Positions 1 to 9,058 of a stretch of 16,909 nucleotides of DNA are shown here, piece by piece. Under the pieces are notes generated by a model. The model was not told the origin of the DNA. It did not search any database and was given only the letters and a program-made list of their open reading frames with translations. A program made the translations under genes and the position numbers. This DNA comes from Olsenella_K sp036454645 (GTDB lineage Bacteria; Actinomycetota; Coriobacteriia; Coriobacteriales; Atopobiaceae): contig JAZHSQ010000044.1 of the NCBI GenBank assembly GCA_036454645.1, positions 1 to 16,909 of the forward strand, given 5' to 3'. The first letter of the stretch is position 1. Every line of letters begins with the position of its first letter.

Positions 1-190
1 CGGTCGGCGGCCCCTTGCGGGACTGACAAAGAAGATAGCCCGGCCGTCGCCGGGGCCGTCTGGCCAGTCCCTAAGAGGTCAATTCGGACTGTAATGGGCT
101 CTCCTAGCTGCCCTTCTTGTTGCATTCGCTAGTCCCACCGCTGCGATAGCGGATACGCTACAGACCGTTTCTAACCCAATAGGCTCCACC
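1..190 (+). other. Leader region of the pilus adhesin: signal-peptide codons without a usable start
   Basis: Codons 95-190 are in frame with the adhesin ORF and read as a signal peptide: a hydrophobic ALLAALLVAFA core, then SPTAAIA before a likely cleavage site ahead of DTLQ. No ATG, GTG or TTG lies in this frame between the TAA at 92-94 and the ATG at 191. Upstream of that TAA the same frame stays open to the window edge and is basic (TKKIAR). Alternatively, a one-base shift at the GGG at 96-98 would join the core to frame 1, giving PKRSIRTVM before ALLAALL, a better n-region. An inverted repeat GGGACTG (19-25) / CAGTCCC (65-71) also lies here; its role is unknown. Confidence 0.6.
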
Positions 191-3100
191 ATGAACGTCT
201 TCGATTACTGGATTGACAACCAGAACGAGGACGACAGCATGTGGAATACAATCGGGGGCATCAGCCCCGCGAACCGTGGCATCAACAAGAACCACCGCCT
301 CAAGTTCCGCCGCTATGACGGTGACGTCAGCGCCGTCAAGGGCGACCTGAACTCGTACCTGGGCGCCCGCGTGGTCAACCAGGGCATCGTCCAGAACACG
401 CTCGGCAAAGACGGCTACCCCAGGCTCTCGTCGGCAAACGGCGGAGAGTCCCTCGCGTACCTGTTCGACCCGAGCGTTCTGCAGAACGGCAAGGCGTTCT
501 ACACGGGGGCCACCCACCTCTTCCAGCAGGATGAGGACGGCTACTACTTCTACAACAGCGCCGACGATTGGGCGACGTTCGACAAGAACTCGAGGCGGTT
601 CACGGTCTCCACGCTCCCCGGCGACGCGAGCCACGACATCGACGGGGCGAACGAAAGCACCTACTACGGCTTCTACCCCTTCGACCCGACCATCGCCCCG
701 CAGTACCACAGCACGAGCCACAAGGTGAACGGTCGGCCCGGGAACTATCACGACCACTACTTCGGCGTCACCATGACTACGCCCTTCACGCAGCCCTACG
801 GCGGCATGGTCGAGAAGAATGACGGGACGCTTGCGCCGATGAAGTTTGAGTTCTCGGGCGATGACGATGTCTGGGTATACATCGACGGCGTCCTTGTGGG
901 CGACTTGGGCGGCATCCATGGCGTGTCGACGCTCGACATCGACTTCAGCACGGGAGAGGTCAAGGTCAGCGACGTGGGCTCGCAGGGGAACACAGGGACC
1001 TACACCCTGAGGGGCCTCTACATGAAGGCCGGCCGCGAAGACTCGGTCGCGTGGAACGGCAACACCTTCGCCGACTACTCCACCCACACCATGAGCTTCT
1101 TCTATTTGGAGCGCGGCAACCAGCTCTCTAACATGAAGATCAAGTACAACCTGGTGGGTGGCGGCTCCATTTCTGCCAATAAAACCCTCACTTCCGGTGG
1201 GAAGGAAGTCAGTCTAGGAAAGGGACAGTTCCAGTTTGAGTTGCGCGGCTACTACGATGGCAACGACGTGCCGGTCATGCCAATCGGCATCCCCAAGAGC
1301 CGCGTCTCGGCGGACGAGACGGGGTACGACTACACCTCTGCTACGGTGGGCTGCGCTGCAGACGGCAGCATCGGCTTCGGCGCCATACAGCTGGGGGCCA
1401 AGAACGCCGGCAAAACCTACCGCTACAGCGTCCGCGAGGTCGTGCCGGCGGACGCAACGGACAACGGCGACGGGACCTACACCAAGGACGGCGTGGTCTA
1501 CGACGGGCGCGTCCACTACCTTGCGGCATCCGTGGTTCAGCAACAGGACGGCAGCTACAGCATCCAGAAGACCTGGTACTCCGACAGTGGCTTCTCCCAG
1601 CAAGAGGGAAGCGGCGAGAGCTACGTCCCGTCGCTCTCCAACTCCTACCAGAGCGGCAACAACGTCGACCTCCAGGTGAAGAAGGCCCTTCTGGGAGACG
1701 CGCTCCAGGACGGCCAGTTCACCTTCGTGCTCAAGGACTCGAATGGCAACCAGGTGGGCACGGCGACGAACGGCGCTGACGGCATCGCGCACTTCTCGGT
1801 CCCCGGCTTCCTCCCATCGGACTTCAACAATCAGGATGGCACGATTAAGCGCACCTACACCATCTCCGAGCAGGTGCCGTACGGTGCCACGGACAACGGT
1901 GACGACACGTACACCAAGGACGGCATCGTCTACACGTCCGAGCAGGTGACCGTAACCGTGACGGGTACGTACGACTCCAAGGCTGCAGGAGATCCTATCG
2001 CGGTCGTGACGGGCTATGACCAGGGCACGCTCTCTGCCGAGTATGCAAATGGAAAGATCGTTGCCAGGGTCACTGGCATCACGGGCACGGCAAGTATGGC
2101 CGCCGTGACCGACGGCGCACCCATGCCCCAGAACGCAAGCGTGGAGATTGGCACAGACGGTACGGCGGACTTCGGGAGCGTGGACTTCTCGAACGTCAGT
2201 CCCGGTACCTACACGTACCGTGTGAGCGCTGGCAGCCACGTGGCCGAGCTTGAGGTCACAACGGGGTCGCATGCCACCGCCATCACGCCGGAATTCTCCC
2301 AGACCGAGAGCGCCCTCTCCGGTACGCTTTCTGCCCAGGTGGCAGGCATTGGCGGTGCGGCAACCATCACTGCATCTGATGGGGCTCCTCTGCCGCAGAA
2401 GACGTCTGCGCAGGTAGGGGAGGACGGCAGCGTTAGCTTTGGCACCGTGGACTTCTCGTCCGCCGATGCGGGCACCTATACCTATACCGTCACCGTTGGC
2501 GGCAAGAGCGCAACGGTGAGTGTCACCGTCTCGAAGGAGACCCATACCGCAAGCGGTGTGTCGGGAACATACGCGCTCACGCATGCAGGTAACGACAAGT
2601 ACTTTCTCCGCGTGACCGCAAACGTTGGGTCGAAGTACGACGGGAAGACGCTTGCCCTCTCGCCATCGGACAACTTGGGATGGCAGCGCGCCACTGCCAA
2701 GGTGACGAATGGCGTGGCAGACTTCGGCTCTGTCGAGTGGTGGGACATCCAGAGCGAGTCCCGTGACTTCTCCATCCGTACCGCAGACAGCTGGAACTAC
2801 AGCGTGCTCGCTTCGTTCACGGTTGCCGAGCCAAACCATGGGGCCGGCACGAGCGGGAACATCGGAGCGCAGGCGTCCACGGTGACCACGCTCTCGTCTG
2901 CGGCGGTGCCCTTCTCGGAGACTACCTCAGAAATCACCTCTGCGAGTCACGAGGTCGCCGTTGCCATGGACATCCCCACGATCACCAACCGGGCCGTGGT
3001 CGAGGCGAGCGCTACCAAGGTATGGGATGATGGTGGCGCCGACCCCTCCGGGCACCCTGCCGTGATCTTCCACCTCATACAGAAGGTCGGCGACGCCGAC

Positions 3101-3787
3101 TCCACCAGGGTCGAGGGCCAGGACAGGACCATTGCTGCGGGCGCCACGGGGGATGACCTTACCGTGACGTGGAGGAACCTCCCCAAGCGCGACGCCGACG
3201 GGAACAAGATCGACTACTCCGTGGAGGAGGAGCCGCTGAGCGGGTACTCCTCCAAGGTCACGGGCTCTATGGCTGACGGCTTCACCGTCACCAACACGCC
3301 GAGCTTCGGCTTCTCGCTCCTCAAGAAGGGCGTCTCGGCAGACGGCAAGACCGACGAGGGGCCGCTCTCCGGGGCCGTGTTCACCATCCAGACGGACGGC
3401 GGCTATGTCAGTGCCGACGGCTCGATAACGGCGGACAGGGTAACGCTCACCACGGGCTCCGACGGAACGATCGTAGTAGCAAACAAGCTGCGCCCCGGCA
3501 CGTACACCATCACCGAGACCAAGGCGCCCGATGGCTACCAGCTTCCCAAGGGCACGATGGCCCTCGTTATCAAGGGTGACGGCACCGCCGACTTCACGAG
3601 CCTCTCGGGAGCGAAGACCACCATCAAGAAGAACGACCAGGGGCAGTTCTCCGTCACCGTCACTGACGTCAAGGCCGTCGGTAGCCTTCCGGTCACAGGA
3701 GGGCTTGGTGTCTGGCCGCTCTTCCTCGTGGGCGTCGCCGCAGTGGCGGCAGCGGTCGTCGAGGTCGGGCTCTCGCGGCGTCGCTAG
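191..3787 (+). CDS. LPxTG-anchored multi-domain pilus tip adhesin with N-terminal fibro-slime/PA14-like domain
   Basis: Large surface protein, 1198 residues from the first ATG. The true N-terminus is probably upstream, because signal-peptide codons in the same frame precede this ATG. Order of parts: a fibro-slime/PA14-like adhesive domain about 1-320 with the diagnostic GDDDVWVYIDG near 223; two Spy0128/FctA-like pilin domains about 325-490 and 491-600, each with an ATDNGDxTYTKDGxVY segment; three related Ig-like beta repeats about 600-905 (DFGSVDF and GTYTY motifs); a Cna-B domain about 937-1035; a SpaA-type domain about 1038-1160 with the E-box TYTITETKAPDGY. It ends with LPVTG (1166-1170), a hydrophobic segment and an RRR tail. 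Family knowledge: such proteins sit at the tip of sortase-built pili, and their Lys-Asn bonds stiffen the shaft. It is first in the locus, 115 bp ahead of the pilin. The ligand cannot be read from sequence. Confidence 0.88.
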   Translation: MNVFDYWIDNQNEDDSMWNTIGGISPANRGINKNHRLKFRRYDGDVSAVKGDLNSYLGARVVNQGIVQNTLGKDGYPRLSSANGGESLAYLFDPSVLQNGKAFYTGATHLFQQDEDGYYFYNSADDWATFDKNSRRFTVSTLPGDASHDIDGANESTYYGFYPFDPTIAPQYHSTSHKVNGRPGNYHDHYFGVTMTTPFTQPYGGMVEKNDGTLAPMKFEFSGDDDVWVYIDGVLVGDLGGIHGVSTLDIDFSTGEVKVSDVGSQGNTGTYTLRGLYMKAGREDSVAWNGNTFADYSTHTMSFFYLERGNQLSNMKIKYNLVGGGSISANKTLTSGGKEVSLGKGQFQFELRGYYDGNDVPVMPIGIPKSRVSADETGYDYTSATVGCAADGSIGFGAIQLGAKNAGKTYRYSVREVVPADATDNGDGTYTKDGVVYDGRVHYLAASVVQQQDGSYSIQKTWYSDSGFSQQEGSGESYVPSLSNSYQSGNNVDLQVKKALLGDALQDGQFTFVLKDSNGNQVGTATNGADGIAHFSVPGFLPSDFNNQDGTIKRTYTISEQVPYGATDNGDDTYTKDGIVYTSEQVTVTVTGTYDSKAAGDPIAVVTGYDQGTLSAEYANGKIVARVTGITGTASMAAVTDGAPMPQNASVEIGTDGTADFGSVDFSNVSPGTYTYRVSAGSHVAELEVTTGSHATAITPEFSQTESALSGTLSAQVAGIGGAATITASDGAPLPQKTSAQVGEDGSVSFGTVDFSSADAGTYTYTVTVGGKSATVSVTVSKETHTASGVSGTYALTHAGNDKYFLRVTANVGSKYDGKTLALSPSDNLGWQRATAKVTNGVADFGSVEWWDIQSESRDFSIRTADSWNYSVLASFTVAEPNHGAGTSGNIGAQASTVTTLSSAAVPFSETTSEITSASHEVAVAMDIPTITNRAVVEASATKVWDDGGADPSGHPAVIFHLIQKVGDADSTRVEGQDRTIAAGATGDDLTVTWRNLPKRDADGNKIDYSVEEEPLSGYSSKVTGSMADGFTVTNTPSFGFSLLKKGVSADGKTDEGPLSGAVFTIQTDGGYVSADGSITADRVTLTTGSDGTIVVANKLRPGTYTITETKAPDGYQLPKGTMALVIKGDGTADFTSLSGAKTTIKKNDQGQFSVTVTDVKAVGSLPVTGGLGVWPLFLVGVAAVAAAVVEVGLSRRR

Positions 3788-3902
3788 CGGCATTGCTCGT
3801 CCCCCACTCATTGGCAATCCGTCCGCGCACGCGGGCTTGGATTCATAGGCTTCAAGAAGGCTCGTTCGGAAAGGCCCAGCCGGGCAAGACAAAGGAGGCA
3901 CC

Positions 3903-5393
3903 ATGAACTACAGAAAAAGCGTCGGGGCGGTCCTCAGCACCGCCGCACTCATCGCAGCGATGAGCCCGGTCGCGGCGTTTGCGAAGACGAGCGACACCGA
4001 CGTGGCCGACTCGTCAATCACGATCACGGGACTTATCAAGGGCGACACCGTCACGGCGTACCAGGTCTTCGACGCGGACATCGACGCAGCGAACAACCTG
4101 ACCTACATCGCGGCGACCGGCCTGCCCGAGGCGTACAACACGCCGGCGAAGCTCTCGGCGCTCACGACTGATGAGCAGAAGAAGGCGGCCGGCGACGCCT
4201 ACTCCCAGGCGTTCACCAAGGAGAACCCCGCGACTCCCGCAAACAGCCATACGGCTACGGGAACCGCCAACGACAGCGGGGAGGCCACCCTCACGCTCGA
4301 CTCCGGCTACTGGGTCGTCGTCGTGACCTCCACGAGCGGCGAAACCAAGGTGTTCCAGCCGACAACGGTCGACGCGAGCCCCGTCGCCGGGACCGATGGC
4401 AAGTACTCCGCCAAGACGCTGGCCAGCCAGGAGGTCAAGAACGAGCCGGTGGACGTCAACAAGGGCGTCGGCACCGAGTACAAGGAGAAGACCGACCAGT
4501 ACACCGTCGGGCAGTCCGTTCCCTTCAAGGTCACGACCAACGTGCCCAACTACCCTGCGGACTCCAAGGACGCCACCTTCACGGTGAAGGACCGGCCGAC
4601 AGACGGCCTCAAGATCCAGACCAACACCATCAAGGTCACGGTCGGTACCACCACGGTCTGGGAGAACGGCAAGGCTACTGCGGACGGGGCGAACGCATTC
4701 AAGGATGCCACCACCACGCAGACGGAGACGGGCTACACGTTCGACTTCGTCAAGGAGTTCGTACTTGCGCACCCTGGCCAGAATGTAGAGATCACGTACG
4801 ACGCGACCCTGACCTCCGCCGCGTTCTCGCACAGCGCGACCGACGTGACGGGCAACACCGCCACGGTGACCTTCAACCCCAACCCCTACAGCGACTCGAC
4901 GGTCACCCCCGACACGAGCACAAAGGTCCAGACCTACGGCTATGTCTTCCCCAAGACGGACAAGGACCAGAATGCGCTCGAAGGCGCAGTCTTCACGCTC
5001 TATGACGCCAGCGGAGCCAACGAGATCAAGGACGAGAACGGCAACCCCATCACCTCGACCTCGACCATAGTCGACGGCAAGGCGTACGTCTACTTCGAGG
5101 ACCTGGGCGCCGGCAGCTACACCGCGAAGGAGACCACCGTCCCCGCCGGCAAGCAAAAGGCACAGGACGTCCACTTCGCCGTCAGCGAGGATACTGCCAT
5201 AGCCGACAACCCTGCCACGACCGACGTCAAAGAGAACAATTACCTGGTCAGCGATAGCAATGTCGTCGACCCTGACCAGCCCCTGCTGCCCGTGACCGGC
5301 GAGGCCGGCACCATCGCAATCACGGTCGGGGGCCTCGTGCTCGTCGGGGCGGCGTGTGTCGTCGCATCTCGCGGCCTGAAGCGCTCCGAGTAG
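3903..5393 (+). CDS. Major pilin, SpaA-type isopeptide-forming fimbrial protein with LPVTG anchor
   Basis: 496-residue pilin shaft subunit. The start is well supported: AAGGAGG lies 4 bp before the ATG, and the protein opens with a classic signal peptide (MNYRKS, hydrophobic core, cleavage after AFA at 27). Domains: N-terminal D1 about 33-180; a candidate pilin-motif lysine in VDVNKG at K187, which would form the inter-subunit bond; a D2 isopeptide domain about 190-330 (VGQSVPFKVTTNVPNY, FTVKDRPTDGL); a C-terminal Cna-B/SpaA domain from about 344 with E-box YTAKETTVPAG (E410); then LPVTG (462-466), a hydrophobic span and a KRSE tail. Family knowledge: class C sortase cleaves at LPxTG and couples the Thr to the pilin lysine of the next subunit. 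The sortase gene starts 13 bp downstream, so the two are probably co-transcribed. K187 as the linking residue is inferred. Confidence 0.93.
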   Translation: MNYRKSVGAVLSTAALIAAMSPVAAFAKTSDTDVADSSITITGLIKGDTVTAYQVFDADIDAANNLTYIAATGLPEAYNTPAKLSALTTDEQKKAAGDAYSQAFTKENPATPANSHTATGTANDSGEATLTLDSGYWVVVVTSTSGETKVFQPTTVDASPVAGTDGKYSAKTLASQEVKNEPVDVNKGVGTEYKEKTDQYTVGQSVPFKVTTNVPNYPADSKDATFTVKDRPTDGLKIQTNTIKVTVGTTTVWENGKATADGANAFKDATTTQTETGYTFDFVKEFVLAHPGQNVEITYDATLTSAAFSHSATDVTGNTATVTFNPNPYSDSTVTPDTSTKVQTYGYVFPKTDKDQNALEGAVFTLYDASGANEIKDENGNPITSTSTIVDGKAYVYFEDLGAGSYTAKETTVPAGKQKAQDVHFAVSEDTAIADNPATTDVKENNYLVSDSNVVDPDQPLLPVTGEAGTIAITVGGLVLVGAACVVASRGLKRSE

Positions 5394-5406
5394 GCGGCCG
5401 CGCCTC

Positions 5407-6378
5407 TTGCTCCGCAGCATCGGACATACCCCGAGGAGACCGGAGGGGGCAGATGCCCCCTCCGTTCGTTCTCCGAGGAGCCGGCGCAGCGCACGGGCGC
5501 TCGCCTTCTCCGTCTTGCTGGCCCTCGCGGGCATCGCGGCGATCCTCTACCCCTACGCGAGCGACTACCTCGCCAGAAGGGAGCAGGCGGCGGTCGGCGA
5601 GCGCCAGCAGGACGTTGTCGCGCAGGCTCCCAAGCAGGACCTCACCGCCGAGTGGGAGGCCGCCCGGGAGTTCAACCGCCGCCAGCTCGAGGGCCGCGTG
5701 GTGGTCTCCGACCCCTTCGACCCCAACAACTCCACCCCCTCCGACGAGGAGTACTCGAGGGTCCTCAACCTCGCGGGGGACGGCGTGATGGGGCAGCTCA
5801 TCATCCCCTCCATTGGGGTTGACCTCCCCATCTACCATGGCGTCTCGGACGACCAGCTCCTCCGCGGCGTGGGCCACCTCCCCACGACCTCCCTCCCCAT
5901 CGGAGGACCGTCTACGCACTGCGTCCTCGCGGGCCACACCGGCCTCCCGTCCGCCAAGATCCTGGGTGACATCGACCAGCTCAAGGAGGGCGACTGGTTC
6001 ATCATCCGCGTCCTTGGGGAGGACCACGCCTACCGCGTGACCAGCACCGAGGTGGTGCTCCCAACCGAGACGCAGAGCCTCGTCACCCAGGACGGCAGGG
6101 ACCTGGTGACGCTCGTCACGTGCACGCCGTACGGCGTGAACACGCACAGGCTGCTTGTTCACGCGGAGCGCTGTGAGGTGCCCCAGGAGTGGCTCGACAT
6201 GCAGGGCAAGGCAGACGATGTGCCGCTCCTCAGCCCTGCCGACGAGGGCGCCCCTCTCGTCGTCCTGTCCCTCATCGGCCTCGGCGTGGGTGCCGGCCTC
6301 GTCATCCTGAGCTGGGCAACGGCCCGCAGAGGTGGGCAGAGACCCTCCTCCCGAGGTCCACGGCACATGCGCAAGTGA
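5407..6378 (+). CDS. Class C (pilin-polymerising) sortase
   Basis: 323 residues if started at TTG 5407. Membrane cysteine transpeptidase that would build the pilus from the upstream LPVTG proteins. Visible features: N-terminal transmembrane helix about 31-50, a class C lid motif DPF (102-104), LAGHTG with catalytic His177, TLVTCTPYG with catalytic Cys239, THRLLV with Arg248, and a second C-terminal transmembrane helix about 283-305. Two flanking helices and a lid are typical of class C. The start is uncertain: TTG 5407 has no good ribosome site. ATG 5453 follows a strong GGAGGGGG, but that frame differs from the sortase frame by one base, and one extra C in the CCCCC at 5456-5460 would give a compact leader MPPSVRSPRSRR. 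Everything downstream is intact. Confidence 0.92.
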   Translation: MLRSIGHTPRRPEGADAPSVRSPRSRRSARALAFSVLLALAGIAAILYPYASDYLARREQAAVGERQQDVVAQAPKQDLTAEWEAAREFNRRQLEGRVVVSDPFDPNNSTPSDEEYSRVLNLAGDGVMGQLIIPSIGVDLPIYHGVSDDQLLRGVGHLPTTSLPIGGPSTHCVLAGHTGLPSAKILGDIDQLKEGDWFIIRVLGEDHAYRVTSTEVVLPTETQSLVTQDGRDLVTLVTCTPYGVNTHRLLVHAERCEVPQEWLDMQGKADDVPLLSPADEGAPLVVLSLIGLGVGAGLVILSWATARRGGQRPSSRGPRHMRK

Positions 6379-6621
6379 AGGCAGCACAGCCCTGACGCAA
6401 GTTGACAAGCGTGCACGACGGCGGTCTGGTCGGCTCTGCGCTAGGGGCGGGGGTCGTCGGATAACCCGTGTCCCAAGTTACCCAATACTCCCTTAAGATT
6501 GTATTTTACGTTGCAACATTCGACTCCAACTCCTCTTCTGATCAAGGAGCTCCTATGACCAAGGATGGCATTTAGGCACGTACACATGTACGCAGGATCG
6601 TCGCGACGGGCCTCGTCGCCG
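6379..6621 (+). other. Intergenic stretch with ribosome site and interrupted start of a possible exported protein
   Basis: No intact gene. Bases 6476-6530 are clearly more AT-rich than the surroundings and may hold a promoter, but no convincing -35/-10 pair was found. AAGGAG at 6544-6549 precedes ATG 6555, which encodes only MTKDGI before TAG at 6573. In the same frame past the TAG the codons read ARTHVRRIVATGLVAV, which looks like the n-region and core of a signal peptide, and this is cut off by the IS21 end at 6622. It could be the dead start of a fourth gene in the pilus locus. The reading is tentative. Confidence 0.35.
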
Positions 6622-6714
6622 TGAGTAGTAACCGCTCGCGGTACCAACAGTCGTCTCTGCTGGTACCGCGAGTAAGCTCAGAATGGTACTGGGCGTAGGC
6701 CGAACTTGCTACCG

Positions 6715-7470
6715 CTACAGGTCAGCCCTTTGCTTCGCGAGGTACTCTCGCATGTTGGGACCGTCTAGGTCCACGTAGCGCGCCCCAGTTGCGATTCGGT
6801 TGAGGATGGAGTCTGCCATCAGCTCCCCCTCGATTCTGAGATACCACTCGTTGGGCTCGAGCTGGGACGCTATGAGCGTGGCGGCGCGTCCCTCCCTGGC
6901 CTCCATGGCCTCGAAGAGGTCGATCGCGTTCTGGGTTGCGACGGGCGTGGTCATGAAGTCGTCCACGATGAGCAGGGGCACGTGCTTGAATGCGTCCATA
7001 CGCTCATAGAAGGCGCCGTCCCCCGAGGCACGGGAGCGGTTGAGCTCGTCGAACATGTCGGCAAGCCTCACATAGCGCGTCTTGACGAGCTTTCGGCAGG
7101 CAGCGTTGCCCAGGGCCTGGCAGGGGTAGCTCTTGCCGCATCCGGTCTTCGAGATCACGACCATGACCTCCCTGTTCTCGACCCAGTCGCATTCCGCCCA
7201 TCTCTGGACCCGATCCCTGCTGAGCTTGCGTCCCTTGAGGTAGAGCACGTCCTCAACGCACGCCGAGGGGAGCTTGAAGCGCGCCTCGCGAACGAGCTTG
7301 ACGACCTTGCGGTCGCGGCGGGCCATGGCCTCGGCGTCGAGGAGCACCTTCATGCGCTCCTCGAAGGTCATATCATCGTAGGCGGGGTCGCCCACCATCT
7401 CGCGGAGCCTGTCTCCCATGGCCTTTGTCCTGAACTGGCGGAACAGGTCGAAGTCCTCCTCGGTCAGCAT
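6715..7470 (-). CDS. istB: IS21 helper ATPase IstB
   Basis: 251 residues, the usual length for IstB, the AAA+ ATPase that helps the IstA transposase select target DNA. Visible: the N-terminal helical adaptor, a Walker A region SKTGCGKSY and Walker B LLIVDDF. Its ATG overlaps the end of istA in ATGCTGA, the translational coupling typical of IS21 elements. Oddity: the first Walker A residue is Ser where Gly or Ala is usual (GxTGxGKS); the GK[S/T] core is kept, so ATP binding may survive. The C-terminal part, with ADSILNRI and the arginine-containing segment, looks complete. Confidence 0.92.
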   Translation of the reverse strand: MLTEEDFDLFRQFRTKAMGDRLREMVGDPAYDDMTFEERMKVLLDAEAMARRDRKVVKLVREARFKLPSACVEDVLYLKGRKLSRDRVQRWAECDWVENREVMVVISKTGCGKSYPCQALGNAACRKLVKTRYVRLADMFDELNRSRASGDGAFYERMDAFKHVPLLIVDDFMTTPVATQNAIDLFEAMEAREGRAATLIASQLEPNEWYLRIEGELMADSILNRIATGARYVDLDGPNMREYLAKQRADL

Positions 7471-9058
7471 CGCCCGTCACCTCCCCTGCGGTAGGCGTCG
7501 GCGCCACGCGTCAGTCCTGCCGACTTGGCGCGGTCGACAGGCACCTCCGGCCGATCGAGGCCGCGCGCCTTCCCAGAGCGCTTCCCGGCGTCAGCCGTCC
7601 TGATAGAGAGGATGGAGTTCTTGCATGCCGTGTATCTGGGGACGGCGCCGGCGGCGTTGGCCCTGGTGCAGGCCCGCTCGAGCAGCTCGGGCGAATACGA
7701 CTTGGAGAGTCCCAGTATGCTGCGGCAGCCGACGAAGGCCTGCTCCGCGATGGGGCGGCTGTCGAGAAGCCGCGCGATCGCCTCTCCCGTCTCGGGCCCG
7801 ATCCTTCTCGCCCACGACTCGAATCGTTCGCGTGACCAGGGAGACTCCTGTAGCCTGTGATTCTCCGGCATGTGGTCGACGACGGTCGAGTACTGGCCCC
7901 TCCTGCCGTGCAGCCGCCTGTGCTCGGCGACGACGGCGCCGTCGGACATGATGGCCACCTTGGAGTCCGTGAGCCTGACGTCCACCTGCCTGCCGATGAG
8001 CGCGCAGGGGACGGAGTAGTGCATGTAGTCGATGGTGACGTGGTAGTCGGGCGCCACCTTGGCGCTTCTCCACTCGCACCTCTCGTAGGGCTCCTTCGGA
8101 AGCGGCTGCAGGCATGGCCTCTCCTCGGCCTCGAAGACGGAGTCGCGCGAGCCATCCTTCGCGGAGAACGGCCTCTTGTTGAGCCAGCGGACCTGCTTCA
8201 GGCAGAACTCGTTGAACTCTTCCAGCGTGTAGAATGTCATCTCGTTCGAGGGGGCGATCACCCACTTCTCAACGAGGTCGACGCACGACTCGGACGTGCT
8301 CTTGTCACGGGGCTTGCGGACCCGTGCGGGAACGACGGCGGCCCTGTAGTGCTCGGCGAAGCGCTCATAGTCCTTGTTCAGGAGCGTGACGTAGATGGCG
8401 CTACGGTCCGTCGCCGTCGCGCAGTTGTCCGGCACGATCACGCGCGGGACCCCGCCGAAGTCCTCGCAGGCGTGTGCCTGTCCTTGCTGCCAGGATTCCT
8501 GCTTCATGTCTGCGAATCCCTCGGCCCAGAACCTGTCGGAGAAGGGCAGGACGACCACGAGCAGCCATATCTTGGCCTTGGCGCCGGTCATCATGTCCGT
8601 GAGCCAGGCGGGATCTCCCGCCCAGTCCACATAGCATTTGGCGCCAGGCTCGTGCTCGAAGTGCCGTGTCGCCCCCAGTCTCTCGGCCTCTGCCGCGAAC
8701 ATCTCGCAGAACGCCTGGTAGGAGTAGGAGAGCTTCCCCCTCTCGGCGGCCTCGTTGCAGTGCTCGGCCCACAGGAGCTTGACCGGGAGCTTCCGGTTCC
8801 TCTTCTTCCTCTCGACGAGGGCCGCCATGTCTGGCCGCAGGTACGAGGGATTGGGATCGCGTCCCTCCCTCGGGAAGAACGTGTCGGTGACTGCCCCCTC
8901 GTCCATCGAGCTGACCTGCTCGAACGTGAGCCCCTCTCGCGCGCCACCTTTGCCGCCGCCGACACGTCCCGTTTGCTCACGCGCAGCGAGGCCGCAATCT
9001 CTGACTGGCTCATCCCTCCCTTGGTAATCGCGAGAAGGATCCTTCTGTACTTGTTCAT
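7464..9058 (-). pseudogene. istA: IS21 transposase IstA with one-base frameshift
   Basis: DDE transposase of the IS21 element, split over two frames. From ATG 9058 the protein opens with a helix-turn-helix (MNKYRRILLAITKGG, then SQSEIAASLRVSKRDVS) and keeps frame to ARERG. The rest (LTFEQVSS onward to the stop at 7464) lies one base out of frame. The switch falls at the C run 8931-8934; one extra base there would restore a single ORF of about 531 codons. The catalytic core is present: YVDWAGD (first Asp), VIVPDN (second Asp) and DKSTSES (Glu). The lesion is either real inactivation, a programmed slip, or a sequencing indel in a homopolymer. Without the N-terminal HTH the second frame alone would not bind the IS ends. 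Confidence 0.85.

Noticed and set aside
158..1087. Long minus-strand ORF opposite the adhesin
   Set aside because: Val/Arg/Asp-rich antisense of a well-supported gene, with no domain; typical high-GC shadow.
1214..2839. 541-codon minus-strand ORF opposite the adhesin repeats
   Set aside because: Antisense of clear pilin-type domains; the translation has no recognisable fold and no ribosome site.
4014..5534. 506-codon minus-strand ORF opposite the pilin
   Set aside because: Shadow of a gene with signal peptide, isopeptide domains and LPVTG on the plus strand.
6402..6407. TTGACA as a -35 box downstream of the sortase
   Set aside because: No -10-like sequence at 16-19 bp; likely chance.
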